A stretch of 64,000 nucleotides of DNA from Mangrovimonas sp. ST2L15 (GTDB lineage: Bacteria > Bacteroidota > Bacteroidia > Flavobacteriales > Flavobacteriaceae). A model generated the notes under the pieces. It was given only the letters and a program-made list of their open reading frames with translations. It ran no database searches and was not told the DNA's origin. Made by a program: the position numbers and the translations under genes. Where the stretch lies: NCBI RefSeq assembly GCF_001280515.1, contig NZ_LBIQ01000030.1, forward strand, positions 248,001 to 312,000. The letters run 5' to 3'. Positions 34,856 to 44,815 of this stretch are shown one piece after another; within the stretch, counting starts at the first letter, position 1; each line of letters opens with the position of its first letter.

Positions 34856-36385
34856 ATGCAAAACCATTACGATGTTGTCATTGTAGGAAGTGGTCTGGGA
34901 GGTTTGGTCTCAGCCATTATTCTTGCTAAAGAAGGCTATAGCGTATGTGTTTTAGAAAAAAACCAGCAATTTGGAGGAAACCTTCAAACCTTCACCAGAA
35001 ATAAAACCATATTTGATACAGGTGTCCATTATTTAGGAGGACTTAGTGAAGGACAAAATCTTTTTAAATATTTTAATTATCTAGGAATAGCACATGACCT
35101 CAACCTAAAAAAGATGGATGAGTTGGCCTATGATAGGATTACTTTTGGGAATGACCCACAATGGTACCCTCATGCCCAAAGCTATGCCAAGTTTGAAGAG
35201 GAACTTATTAAGAAATTCCCAACGGAGTCTGAAGCCATAATGGCTTATTCCAAAAAAATGAAAGAAACTTGTTCCAAGTTTCCTCTTTATTCTCTTCAGA
35301 AGGGATCTCCTTATGATTTGAGTGTGTTTCAAGAGTCTACTTGGGAAGTCGTGAATGCACTCACTCAAAATAAAAAGTTACAAGCGGTTTTAATGGGGTC
35401 TAACTACCTTTATGCCGGTTTGAAATCCACACCTTTTTATGTTCATGCCCTTTCAGTCAACTCCTATATTGAAAGTTCATACAGATGTATTAATGGAGGC
35501 AGTCAAATCACCAAATTATTGATAAGAAAATTGAAGCGTTTGGGGGGTGTTGCCTTAAAGCATCAAGAGGTAGTAAAAATGGATCTCAAGGATGATAAAA
35601 TATCAAAGGTTTCCTGTTTAAATGGTACCGAATTTACTGCCAATTGGGTTATTTCAAATATCGAGCCTCAAACAACATTAAACATGTTTGGTGAAAGTCC
35701 GTTAAAAAAACCATACATCAATAGGATCAAAAACATTAAAAAAACCGTAGCGGCTTTTAGTCTCTATATTGTATTTAAACCCGATACCTTCAAATATTTC
35801 AATCACAATATTTACCATTTCAAAACTCCAGAAAAAGTATGGACCTCTCAAGACTACGACATCCAAAATTGGCCTGAAAGTTATATGGTATCCCTAGGAG
35901 TGAAAAAAAACATGGATGACTATGCCGAAAACATGACAATCATGTCCTACATGAGATATGAAGAGGTGCTTCCTTGGGCCCATACGTTTCATACGGTTAA
36001 ATACAAAAACAAACGGGGCCAAACCTATGAGGAATTCAAAGCTGAAAAAACAGAACAAATCCTGCTTGAATTGGAAAAACAATTTCCAGCCATACGCTCT
36101 TGTATTTTAGAGACCTACACCTCTACCCCTTTATCTTACAGAGATTATATAGGAAGCCTTGGAGGGTCTATGTACGGCTTTTTAAAAGATGCCGAAAAGC
36201 CTATGCAAGCTATCCTTTCGCCTAAAACCAAAATAGACAATCTCTTGTTTACAGGACAAAGTCTCAACATGCATGGAATTCTTGGAGTAACAATAGGAGC
36301 CGTCTTAACCTGTTCAGAAATATTAGGAAAAGCCTATTTGGTAGATGCCATCAATGAAGCAAATCAAACTCAAGAAATAACCTAA
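34856..36385 (+). CDS. Phytoene-desaturase/carotenoid-isomerase-like FAD oxidoreductase
   Basis: 509 residues. The N-terminal dinucleotide motif VIVGSGLGGLVSA (residues 8-20) and the following LEKNQQFGGN are typical of the CrtI/CrtISO family. The C-terminal FAD segment reads LLFTGQSLNMHGILGVTIGA. No phytoene synthase or other carotenoid gene is present in the window, so it probably acts on the polyene chain (desaturation or double-bond isomerisation) rather than on a carotenoid. Confidence 0.85.
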   Translation: MQNHYDVVIVGSGLGGLVSAIILAKEGYSVCVLEKNQQFGGNLQTFTRNKTIFDTGVHYLGGLSEGQNLFKYFNYLGIAHDLNLKKMDELAYDRITFGNDPQWYPHAQSYAKFEEELIKKFPTESEAIMAYSKKMKETCSKFPLYSLQKGSPYDLSVFQESTWEVVNALTQNKKLQAVLMGSNYLYAGLKSTPFYVHALSVNSYIESSYRCINGGSQITKLLIRKLKRLGGVALKHQEVVKMDLKDDKISKVSCLNGTEFTANWVISNIEPQTTLNMFGESPLKKPYINRIKNIKKTVAAFSLYIVFKPDTFKYFNHNIYHFKTPEKVWTSQDYDIQNWPESYMVSLGVKKNMDDYAENMTIMSYMRYEEVLPWAHTFHTVKYKNKRGQTYEEFKAEKTEQILLELEKQFPAIRSCILETYTSTPLSYRDYIGSLGGSMYGFLKDAEKPMQAILSPKTKIDNLLFTGQSLNMHGILGVTIGAVLTCSEILGKAYLVDAINEANQTQEIT

Positions 36386-36388
36386 CCT

Positions 36389-37258
36389 ATGGAAAGGATT
36401 CAAACCAAACCAATTGAGAGAGTAAAAGACATTTCAAAAGAAGCGTTTATTGAAAGGTACTATAAACCTCAAAAACCTGTTTTAATTGAAGGTTTGACAA
36501 AAGAATGGCCGGCCTACAAAAAATGGAATTTGGATTATATCCAAAGTCTAGCTGGAGATCAAGAAGTGCCTCTTTACAATAATGAACCCACCAAAGGAAA
36601 ACAATATTCTGCAGAACCTGTTATGAAAATGAAACTCTATGATTACATAGAGATTTTAAAAACGAAACCCACCGACCTGAGGATTTTTTTCTATAATATT
36701 CTAGATAACATGCCAAAACTGATTTCGGATTTTGAATACCCCGATATCGGTCTAAAATTTTTCAAAAGATTGCCTGCTATGTTCTTCGGAAGTGAAGGTT
36801 CAAAAGTACTTCCGCATTATGATATGGACTTATCCGATTTGGTTCATTTTCATTTTCACGGAAAAAAAAGTGTTATGCTATTTGCTCCAGATCAAACTCA
36901 ATACCTTTATAGAATTCCCTTTTCTGTACACAATTTAGAAGAAATAGATTTAGACAATCCCGATTTTGAAACCTACCCTGCCTTAAAGAAATTACAAGGT
37001 TATGAAGTAGTCATGAATCATGGTGATGCTTTGTATATGCCCAGTGGTTATTGGCATTATATTAAATACCTCAATGGTGGTTTTTCCATGACTCTTAGAG
37101 CTTTCACCAAGAAACCAAAGACCTTTGCTAAAATGTTATATAATGTTTTTTTTATGCGGCATTTTGAAAACGGTATGCGTAAATTGCGTGGTCAGAAATG
37201 GATTGATTATAAAAACGAAATCACCATCAAAAACACCCATAAGAATCTCAGTGAATAA
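36389..37258 (+). CDS. Cupin-like (JmjC-type) Fe(II)/2-oxoglutarate dioxygenase-like protein
   Basis: 289 residues of the cupin_8/FIH-like family. His143 and Asp145 (LPHYDMD) and the distal His223 (GYWHYIKY) form a plausible Fe(II) triad, and Lys160 may bind 2-oxoglutarate. Such enzymes hydroxylate proteins or small molecules. It may hydroxylate the polyene or aryl group. The last eight bases overlap the GTG start of the next gene. Confidence 0.82.
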   Translation: MERIQTKPIERVKDISKEAFIERYYKPQKPVLIEGLTKEWPAYKKWNLDYIQSLAGDQEVPLYNNEPTKGKQYSAEPVMKMKLYDYIEILKTKPTDLRIFFYNILDNMPKLISDFEYPDIGLKFFKRLPAMFFGSEGSKVLPHYDMDLSDLVHFHFHGKKSVMLFAPDQTQYLYRIPFSVHNLEEIDLDNPDFETYPALKKLQGYEVVMNHGDALYMPSGYWHYIKYLNGGFSMTLRAFTKKPKTFAKMLYNVFFMRHFENGMRKLRGQKWIDYKNEITIKNTHKNLSE

Positions 37259-38951
37259 CGCCCAAACTTCTATCATAAAATCCTTGGCTCCTTCTTGGCT
37301 TATTATTGGTCTTTTGGTTATCAATCTTTGGTCTTGTGGTGTTTCTAAGTCCATTAAAGATATACCTGAGGTAAGTAATTACAATCATAACATTGCCGAA
37401 AGAACCCAAGTCAATGATTCCACCTTTGTGCTGGATTCAAGCCATCTTACCAAAAACGAACAAGGGCAATGGGAACTTATGGTTTCTGGCGATCCTCTCG
37501 AAATCGGAATGAAAACTGGACTTTTGACCCAGGAACTCTTTGTGAAACAAGAAGCTGCCTTCTTGGGTAAGGTGGAGGATATGGTCCCATCGAAATTCAA
37601 ACAGAAACTACTTAGAAAAATATTAGCCTGGTACAACCGAAAAATGTACCTACACATTCCTGAAGAATACAAAGCAGAAATCTACGGGTTATCAAAATAT
37701 GCTGGTGATAAATACGACTATGTTGCCGATGATTATCTTCGCATTCTTTACTTTCATGGCGCCCATGATATTGGACATGCTTTTCAAGACTTGGCTTTGG
37801 TCGGTTGTTCTTCCTTTGCTGCCTGGGGAAACAAAACGGAAGATGGCAGCTTGCTTGTTGCCAGAAACTTTGATTTCTATGCTGGTGATGACTTTTCAAA
37901 AAATAAAATCATCGCTTTTGTTGAACCCCAAGATGGTTACCCATTCATGTCTGTTACTTGGCCGGGAATGATAGGTGTTGTTTCAGGAATGAACACCCAG
38001 GGACTTACAGTTACCATCAATGCTGGCAAATCAAAAATACCTTGGGCCGCAAAAACGCCTATTTCCTTAGTGACAAGAGAAATTTTGCAATATGCCTCAA
38101 ATATTGAAGAAGCCGTCGCCATAGCCAAGAAACGCCAGGTATTTGTTTCAGAATCTATTTTTGTGGGAAGTGCAAATGATAAGAGGGCTGTAACCATCGA
38201 GGTGTCTCCAAAGAACTTTGGTGTTTATGAAGTTATAAACTCCAATGAATTGATTTGCTCCAACCACTTCCAGAGTGATGCTTACAAAGATGATGAGAGA
38301 AATTTAAAGCATATAGCCGAAAGTCATTCCCAATACCGCTATGAGCGTATGGCGGAACTGCTAAACCAAACTGAAAAACTTACTCCTAAGAAAGCCATTG
38401 ACATTTTGAGAAATAAAGAAGGTCTTCATGACGAGGCTATAGGTTATGGCAACGAAAAAGCCTTAAATCAATTACTAGCCCATCACGGTATTGTTTTCAA
38501 ACCAGAGCAGGGATTGGTTTGGGTTTCTTCCAATCCTTACCAGTTAGGAGCATTTGTAGCCTATGACTTGAATAAAATTTTTGACAGTTCCATCAACGCT
38601 TCACCCGAAATCTCATTACAGGAAACACGGTTAACCATTGAAAAAGACCCATTCCTTTATACCGAGGCTTATAAAAATTATGAAACTTATCGTATTGATA
38701 GTCGGAAGATAGTTCAAGCTATAGAGGAAGATACCTCCTTGGAAACAGCATTTCTAAACCATTTTAAAGCGCTAAACCCAAACTTCTGGCAAGTTCATTA
38801 TTTAGTTGGTAAATATTACTACGAAAAAGGAGAATACAATGAGGCTTTGCTTAATTTTGAAAAAGCACTGACCAAAGAAATTACTACGATACCGAGTAAA
38901 CAAGAGGTCGAAAATTATATTAAAAAAACACATCGGAAATTAGACGAATGA
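37251..38951 (+). CDS. C45-family autoproteolytic acyltransferase/amidohydrolase, lipoprotein
   Basis: 566 residues from a GTG at 37251. This start is chosen because it gives a lipoprotein signal (LLVINLWSCGVS) and because no ATG lies at a sensible place; an in-frame start at 37125 would sit deep inside the previous gene. The N-terminal-nucleophile hydrolase core has Cys186 after a processing-type site (ALVGCSSFAAWG), matching acyl-CoA:6-APA acyltransferase relatives. The C-terminus carries a TPR pair (LVGKYYYEKGEYNEALLNFEKAL). It might transfer or hydrolyse the acyl ester or amide of the finished pigment at the envelope. Confidence 0.82.
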   Translation: MNNAQTSIIKSLAPSWLIIGLLVINLWSCGVSKSIKDIPEVSNYNHNIAERTQVNDSTFVLDSSHLTKNEQGQWELMVSGDPLEIGMKTGLLTQELFVKQEAAFLGKVEDMVPSKFKQKLLRKILAWYNRKMYLHIPEEYKAEIYGLSKYAGDKYDYVADDYLRILYFHGAHDIGHAFQDLALVGCSSFAAWGNKTEDGSLLVARNFDFYAGDDFSKNKIIAFVEPQDGYPFMSVTWPGMIGVVSGMNTQGLTVTINAGKSKIPWAAKTPISLVTREILQYASNIEEAVAIAKKRQVFVSESIFVGSANDKRAVTIEVSPKNFGVYEVINSNELICSNHFQSDAYKDDERNLKHIAESHSQYRYERMAELLNQTEKLTPKKAIDILRNKEGLHDEAIGYGNEKALNQLLAHHGIVFKPEQGLVWVSSNPYQLGAFVAYDLNKIFDSSINASPEISLQETRLTIEKDPFLYTEAYKNYETYRIDSRKIVQAIEEDTSLETAFLNHFKALNPNFWQVHYLVGKYYYEKGEYNEALLNFEKALTKEITTIPSKQEVENYIKKTHRKLDE

Positions 38952-40237
38952 TTCCTGAAATAGAAAAAGCATCCGTACAAAATATAAAGGCTTTCCAAGA
39001 AGCCAAACTGCAAGAATTATTACCGTATTTAAAGGAACATTCCACCTATTACCAACGGCTGTTTGCAGGTCAAAATATTGATATAGAGCAAATCAAAACT
39101 TTAGAAGATTTAGCTAAAATTCCAGTGACCTCCAAGGATGACCTTCAAAAATATAATGACGATTTTCTTTGTGTACCCAAAAACAAAATCATTGATTATG
39201 TAACGACCTCTGGCACTTTAGGGGATCCGGTAACTTTTGCTCTAACCGATAAAGACCTTGATCGTTTGGCCTATAATGAGGCTATTTCATTTGCCTGTGC
39301 TGGTGTAACTGGCGAAGATGTGCTACAACTGATGACCACCATAGACCGCCGATTTATGGCGGGGTTGGCCTATTTTTTGGGGGTAAGGAAATTGGGAGGA
39401 GGGATCATTAGAGTTGGTGCTGGTATACCAGAATTGCAATGGGATTCTATTCTAAAATTCCGACCAACCTATTTAATTGTCGTTCCTTCTTTCCTTCTTA
39501 AATTGATAGAATATGCTAAGTCACATGATATTAATTTAGAAGAATCTGGTGTTAAAGGTGCTATCTGCATTGGTGAATCCTTGAGGAATCAAGATTTCAC
39601 CTTAAATACTTTAGCTGAAAAAATCACCTCTCAGTGGGACATTCAATTATTCTCTACCTATGCGTCGACAGAGATGAATACCGCCTTTACCGAATGTGAA
39701 TTTCAAAAAGGGGGACATCATCATCCGGAATTAATTATAGCAGAAATACTCGATGACCACAACCTCCCCGTACCTTCTGGAAAAGTGGGCGAATTGACTA
39801 TTACCACCTTGGGTGTTGAGGGCATGCCCCTATTAAGATTTAAAACGGGAGATATGGTTACAGCCCATGAAGAACCCTGTGAGTGTGGTCGTCATACCAA
39901 GAGATTGGGGCCTGTGGTGGGGAGAAAAAAGCAAATGATTAAATACAAAGGGACTACCTTATACCCTCCAGCCATGGAGAATATATTGAATGATTTTAAT
40001 GAGGTAGAATGTTATGTTATAGAAATTTATCATAATAATATTGGCACTGATGAAATCTGTATAAAAATTGCGAGTCATAACAAATCAGATAAATTCATGC
40101 ATAACATCAAGGATCATTTCAGGGCCAAATTAAGGGTTACTCCTAAAATAGAATTCCATGACAAAAAGGAAATTGAAGCCATACGCTTTCCTTCGATGAG
40201 CCGAAAGCCCATTCTTGTTATAGACAAAAGAAAATAG
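38948..40237 (+). CDS. PaaK-like adenylate-forming enzyme (aryl acid activation)
   Basis: 429 residues, phenylacetate-CoA-ligase-like. The phosphate loop TTSGTLGDPVTF is near residues 90-101, YASTEMN near 239-245, and the hinge region FKTGD near 300. It should activate 4-coumarate as an adenylate and load it onto CoA or the ACP, so linking the tyrosine ammonia-lyase to the polyene ketosynthases. It overlaps the previous gene by four bases (ATGA) and is the last gene of the operon. Confidence 0.86.
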   Translation: MIPEIEKASVQNIKAFQEAKLQELLPYLKEHSTYYQRLFAGQNIDIEQIKTLEDLAKIPVTSKDDLQKYNDDFLCVPKNKIIDYVTTSGTLGDPVTFALTDKDLDRLAYNEAISFACAGVTGEDVLQLMTTIDRRFMAGLAYFLGVRKLGGGIIRVGAGIPELQWDSILKFRPTYLIVVPSFLLKLIEYAKSHDINLEESGVKGAICIGESLRNQDFTLNTLAEKITSQWDIQLFSTYASTEMNTAFTECEFQKGGHHHPELIIAEILDDHNLPVPSGKVGELTITTLGVEGMPLLRFKTGDMVTAHEEPCECGRHTKRLGPVVGRKKQMIKYKGTTLYPPAMENILNDFNEVECYVIEIYHNNIGTDEICIKIASHNKSDKFMHNIKDHFRAKLRVTPKIEFHDKKEIEAIRFPSMSRKPILVIDKRK

Positions 40238-40317
40238 CATGCCTTTTTAGTCTAGGTATAGGAGCTGCTGGTACAAATTTTCAATTATTTGATTACCTTG
40301 TCATTTCATTTTGATCT

Positions 40318-42744
40318 ATGAAGTTACCACAGCACAGAATTACCCTCAAAGTCATTATTGGCTACATTATTTTAGGTATCCTCGCAGTCATTTCGGGTTA
40401 TTTGGTATTATCTGAAATCAAAACTTTTACCCAATTCCAAAACCAAGATATTTCTGATCGCAACAAGATCATTAAAACAGGTGGATTAATTGCCGATATT
40501 TATGAAAATGAAAGTTTGGCTCGGGCTGCTATTCAACTAAGTTCTTCTGAAAAGTTTGATGTTTATGTTGAGGAAAACGAAGCATTACTTAAAAAAATAG
40601 ATTCCCTTAACTTCATGGTAGATAATGACTATCAAAAGTTCATTTTGGATAGTATTAAGGTTGTTTTTAATAAAAAACTTCAAAACATTACAGACCTTAA
40701 GGAGTTGAAACTAAATGACAATTCAGATCGTTCAATCGAACAGGCTATCAAGAAGTTAGGCTCTATTGAATCTATTTTAGGAAAAATCACGGTAGAAGAC
40801 TTTGTAGAAAACCCAAATGCCTTAGATAGGAAGACTAAAACAAATCTTCAAGAATATGTAGACCTCATCAATAAATACAACCCGCAAGATTCTATAAACA
40901 CTATAAGCCAGAAGGAAATTGATTCCATAGTGACCATTTCCAAAAGTATGCTTAGGGATTTACAACGTGACAATACCAGACAAAGAGCCTCCCTCTTGGA
41001 AACAGAACGAGAATTGATAGAAAACGACCTTACTACTTCCCGTAAATTAAGGGAGCTCTTAAAAGCATTGGAAAGTGATATCATTCTTTATTCAAACAAT
41101 CTAAATAAGAAACGGGCACAAACCTTAAATCATAGCCGACAAATTATCATTATAGCATCTGTTATCAGTTTTATATTGATAGTTATTTTTTCCTTTATCA
41201 TTTTAAATGACTTTTGGAAAAGTCAGGAATACAGAAAACAATTGGAAGCTGCCAATAAAACCACGTCTTCCCTTTTAAAGAGTCGCGAGCAATTAATTTC
41301 TATGGTAAGTCATGACTTAAGAACGCCGTTAAGTACTGTGACGGGCTACAGTGAATTGCTTCAAAAAAATACCACTTCAGTTAAAGAAAAAAATTATCTA
41401 GAGCATATTAGGAATGCTTCATCCTACATGGGACAATTGGTGGAGGATCTTTTGGAGTTTTCAAAACTGGAAGATGGGAAAATAGCTATCGAATCAGTAC
41501 CATTCAATATAAGACAGAATATCGATGACATTGCTCAAGGTGCGCAAAACATTTATAAAAACAAGCCCGTAGAACTCATAGTAGAACATGACAAACAAAT
41601 ATCATGGCCTATTGTTAGCGATCCCTTTCGAATCAAACAAATCCTCTACAACCTGATGGTAAACGCCTATAAATTTACCAAAACGGGCAGTATAAAGGTT
41701 AGAAGCACTTTAGAATCTGAAAGATCTCATGACTTTTTAAAAATTTCCGTAAGTGATACAGGAATTGGTATTAGCAAAGACCAACAAGAAACTATATTTA
41801 AGGCCTTTACGCAAGCCGATTCCAGTGAGGAGACTAAGCAAAATGGGTTTGGTTTAGGCTTGACTATTTCCAAAAAATTAGCGGAATTGCTGGGAGGCAC
41901 CTTGACCCTTGAAAGTGATTTGGGCGTAGGCAGTACTTTTACCCTAAGAATTCCTGTTACTTTTTCAAAACAGCAAATAGTATTGGACACTCAGGCTCCT
42001 TTGGAAAACCAATGGAATCTTACCGCTTTGATTATTGAAGATGATCCCTCCTTAAGACAATTACTGAATGAATTGTTAGTCCAATATGGTGTGAAGCCCC
42101 ATTTATATTCCAATGGGCAAGCGGCCTTAGAACAATTGCACGGACTGACGTATGATTTTGTTCTAACGGATATACAGTTGCCAAAAATGAACGGCATTCA
42201 ATTTATGGAGCGTCTAAAACAGGAGTCAACCTATAGTAACCAACCCATTTTTGCCATGACAGGTCGGGCAAATCTTTCCGTAGAAGATTACAAAGAAAGT
42301 GGCTTTTCTGAAGTATTGATCAAACCCTTTCACCCAAATGAGCTACAGAAATTATTGACTCAGTATTTTAAGAATCGTTCTTTTGAGACCAAAATAAACA
42401 CATCTTCTGTTGAATCATCAGAACCTGAAGGATTCAGCGTAAAATCTTTGGGATCTTTTATGAATCATGATCCCGAGGCCATAAAAAATACGCTTCGTTT
42501 GTTTTCTGAAGACAACGAACAAAACTATCTCCATTTGATGCAAGCTTTTCAGAATAAAAATATTGAGGCAATCAACCAAGTAAGCCATAAAATGTTGAGC
42601 ATGTATCGACAACTGGAGGTGGAGCAGGTATTACCGTATCTCGAAAAATTTGAAACGGCATCAACCATTTCCGAAGAAGAATTTGATGCATTTCAAGATA
42701 ATATGGAAGTATTTTTAGCCTCTTTAAAATTGTATCTCGGCTAA
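40318..42744 (+). CDS. Hybrid sensor histidine kinase/response regulator with HPt domain
   Basis: 808 residues. A membrane segment near 12-32 and another near 277-297 frame a helical periplasmic sensor. The HisKA box SHDLRTPLS has His332, followed by a HATPase domain (GFGLGLTISKK). A receiver domain has Asp618 (VLTDIQLP) and a C-terminal HPt domain has His757 (SHKMLS). The phosphorelay His-Asp-His is therefore complete in one chain. It is convergent with and overlaps by four bases the sigma-54-type regulator, its probable final target. Confidence 0.88.
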   Translation: MKLPQHRITLKVIIGYIILGILAVISGYLVLSEIKTFTQFQNQDISDRNKIIKTGGLIADIYENESLARAAIQLSSSEKFDVYVEENEALLKKIDSLNFMVDNDYQKFILDSIKVVFNKKLQNITDLKELKLNDNSDRSIEQAIKKLGSIESILGKITVEDFVENPNALDRKTKTNLQEYVDLINKYNPQDSINTISQKEIDSIVTISKSMLRDLQRDNTRQRASLLETERELIENDLTTSRKLRELLKALESDIILYSNNLNKKRAQTLNHSRQIIIIASVISFILIVIFSFIILNDFWKSQEYRKQLEAANKTTSSLLKSREQLISMVSHDLRTPLSTVTGYSELLQKNTTSVKEKNYLEHIRNASSYMGQLVEDLLEFSKLEDGKIAIESVPFNIRQNIDDIAQGAQNIYKNKPVELIVEHDKQISWPIVSDPFRIKQILYNLMVNAYKFTKTGSIKVRSTLESERSHDFLKISVSDTGIGISKDQQETIFKAFTQADSSEETKQNGFGLGLTISKKLAELLGGTLTLESDLGVGSTFTLRIPVTFSKQQIVLDTQAPLENQWNLTALIIEDDPSLRQLLNELLVQYGVKPHLYSNGQAALEQLHGLTYDFVLTDIQLPKMNGIQFMERLKQESTYSNQPIFAMTGRANLSVEDYKESGFSEVLIKPFHPNELQKLLTQYFKNRSFETKINTSSVESSEPEGFSVKSLGSFMNHDPEAIKNTLRLFSEDNEQNYLHLMQAFQNKNIEAINQVSHKMLSMYRQLEVEQVLPYLEKFETASTISEEEFDAFQDNMEVFLASLKLYLG

Positions 42745-44078
42745 GACAAATTGTACTCCTTTAATTTGTTATAAAGCGTTTTTCTAGTGATGTTAAGCAA
42801 TTTAGCTGCTTGGGTCTTATTGTTTCCTACCTCTTTTAGTGCACTCACTATTAATTCCTTTTCATTTTCTTTGGTCGAAAAAGTTTTAGGAGGAATTTGG
42901 CTGGGTTGCTCTTTTCCAAATTCTTCAGGAAGCGAATGTTTTTCAATCACCTGATCCTGAGTCAAAAGAACAGCTCTCTTTATGACATTGGACAACTCAC
43001 GCAGATTTCCAGGCCAAGAATATTGCTGAAACAAGGTCATCACCTCTTTTGAGAACCCTACTATCGACTTATTCAATTGTTCATTGGCCATATCAAGGAA
43101 AAAGTCTGCAAACAGCACGAAATCATCCATACGATCCTTCAAGCTTGGAACTTTGATAGAAAATTCATTAAGCCTATGAAACAAATCTTCCCTAAAGTCT
43201 CCATTCCCAACCGCTTCAAATAAATTCTCGTTGGTAGCTGTAATGAGTCGGATATCCACTTTTATTTCTTCATTACTACCTATTGGCTTGACCTTTCTTT
43301 CCTGTAGTGCTCGAAGCAATTGAATTTGATTATCATAACTTAAATTCCCTACCTCGTCTAAAAAAAGTGTTCCACCATTGGCTGCCTCAAAGTGTCCCGT
43401 TTTATCACTTATGGCTCCAGTAAAAGAACCTTTCTTATGACCAAAGAACTCACTAGATGCCAGCTCTTTGGGAATAGCACCACAGTCTACTGCAACAAAA
43501 GGTTGGTTCTTTCTATTACTTTGGTTATGGATCATTCTAGCAACAACCTCCTTCCCCGTTCCACTCTCTCCGCTTATTAGAACAGTCATATTTGTTGGTG
43601 CTACCAGTCCAATGTAATCATTCAGTGTTTTTGATGCTCCACTGATTCCAGCAACAGTATCCGGATTTGATTTATTCTCGGATAAGTTATTTTCTAGGAT
43701 TTCTATTTCTTCTGGTAATTGATCTTCCAAGGCATTATGAATAACTTCTAAAACTTCATCTGGATTGAAAGGTTTGGAGATATAATCAAAAGCTCCCTGT
43801 TTCATAGCTTGAACAGCGGTAGAAACTTCAGCGTAGCTAGTCATCAACACGACAGGCACTTGGTAATAATGTGTTTTAATTTTCTTCAGCAATGAAATTC
43901 CATCGCCATCGGGCAACCTCAAATCTGTAAAAACCAAATCGTAGGATTCAGATTTTAGCTTCAAAACAGCCTTTTCCATATTAAAGGCCACTTGAACCTT
44001 ATAGTCATGGCGCTCTAAGAACTGTTTAAGCATCTCAGAAAATGTGATGTCATCTTCTACCAACAATATGGATTTCAT
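42741..44078 (-). CDS. NtrC-family sigma-54-dependent response regulator
   Basis: 445 residues. The receiver domain has the phospho-acceptor Asp52 (VFTDLRLP). The AAA+ domain has Walker A GESGTGKE (170-177) and the sigma-54-contacting loop reads GSFTGA (217-222), a Ser variant of the usual GAFTGA. The C-terminal Fis-type helix-turn-helix begins near 408 (NKTQAAKLLNITRKTLYNKL). It is probably phosphorylated by the convergent kinase. Its regulon cannot be read from the window, but it may not be linked to the pigment locus. Confidence 0.92.
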   Translation of the reverse strand: MKSILLVEDDITFSEMLKQFLERHDYKVQVAFNMEKAVLKLKSESYDLVFTDLRLPDGDGISLLKKIKTHYYQVPVVLMTSYAEVSTAVQAMKQGAFDYISKPFNPDEVLEVIHNALEDQLPEEIEILENNLSENKSNPDTVAGISGASKTLNDYIGLVAPTNMTVLISGESGTGKEVVARMIHNQSNRKNQPFVAVDCGAIPKELASSEFFGHKKGSFTGAISDKTGHFEAANGGTLFLDEVGNLSYDNQIQLLRALQERKVKPIGSNEEIKVDIRLITATNENLFEAVGNGDFREDLFHRLNEFSIKVPSLKDRMDDFVLFADFFLDMANEQLNKSIVGFSKEVMTLFQQYSWPGNLRELSNVIKRAVLLTQDQVIEKHSLPEEFGKEQPSQIPPKTFSTKENEKELIVSALKEVGNNKTQAAKLLNITRKTLYNKLKEYNLS

Positions 44079-44146
44079 ACAAGTAATCTCCTTTTTTACA
44101 AAAGTATTAAGGAAGCTTCACCAATTCCTTTAAAAAAAACATAAAA

Positions 44147-44176
44147 AAAGGGACGTCTTTACTAAAACGCCCCTTT
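44147..44176 (-). terminator. Rho-independent terminator
   Basis: AAAGGGACGT and ACGCCCCTTT form a 10-base stem with one mismatch around a 10-base loop. On the minus strand the stem is followed by a run of T, so it ends transcription of the 44223-44543 gene. Confidence 0.7.
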
Positions 44177-44222
44177 AACAAGAAAAAATTCGAGTTTTCA
44201 GGATAAAATTTATTCTTAGCTA

Positions 44223-44543
44223 TTAATCATCAATTTCATTTAAATCATCTTTATCTATCCATTTTCCATCTTTGGAAGCAAAAACGGTTTTGGTTGTTCC
44301 CTCTACCATCAAATCCAGTTTGTACTGACCTTTATTATTGATATAGGCCTTATTAATGGTAGCTGTTTCGAAATCGTCTTTTACCGCATTGGTTACCGCC
44401 GTAGGTAATTTATTGATGGCGATTTCTCTAAAATCATCCACCATAACTACTTTCATATTTTGGGTTTCACATACACTATTTGTGGTGGCGAAGGTTGACA
44501 ATCCTCCCGCCAATATCGCGACGGTTAAAATTACTTTTTTCAT
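44223..44543 (-). CDS. Small periplasmic PepSY-like/DUF2874 protein
   Basis: 106 residues from the ATG at 44543; an upstream in-frame start at 44609 is unlikely because this ATG gives a signal peptide (ILTVAILAGGLSTFAT). The mature part DFREIAINKLPTAVTNAV, then INNKGQYKLDL and SKDGKWIDKDDL follows the beta-lactamase-inhibitor-like PepSY fold typical of Bacteroidota. Ligand unknown. A terminator follows it. Confidence 0.75.
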   Translation of the reverse strand: MKKVILTVAILAGGLSTFATTNSVCETQNMKVVMVDDFREIAINKLPTAVTNAVKDDFETATINKAYINNKGQYKLDLMVEGTTKTVFASKDGKWIDKDDLNEIDD

Positions 44544-44815
44544 AATACTAAGTTTATTTGTTATTATTTGATTTATGATATCTATTGAAACAAATATGCC
44601 AGATAGCAATTAAATCACTTGAAACAACATAAGTCATTATATTTCAAAGGATTAATGTTATTTCTAAAAATTATTGAGAGAAGGAAACTGTGTAAGGATG
44701 TGAAATGCGCCATGAATTACGTATAAATTTTACACATTGTTAAAATAGAATGACACTCTTGGCTTTGAGATTATTATAAATATTAGTAATTTTTAGAAAA
44801 TTTAAATCCTTCCCA

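Noticed and set aside
34856-36385. Evidence for a carotenoid pathway
   Set aside because: The CrtI-like gene stands alone. No phytoene synthase, cyclase or hydroxylase gene is present, so I read it as a polyene-tailoring enzyme.
37385-37899. Minus-strand open frames inside the C45 gene
   Set aside because: They overlap a well-supported gene on the other strand, lack domains or signals, and look like chance frames.
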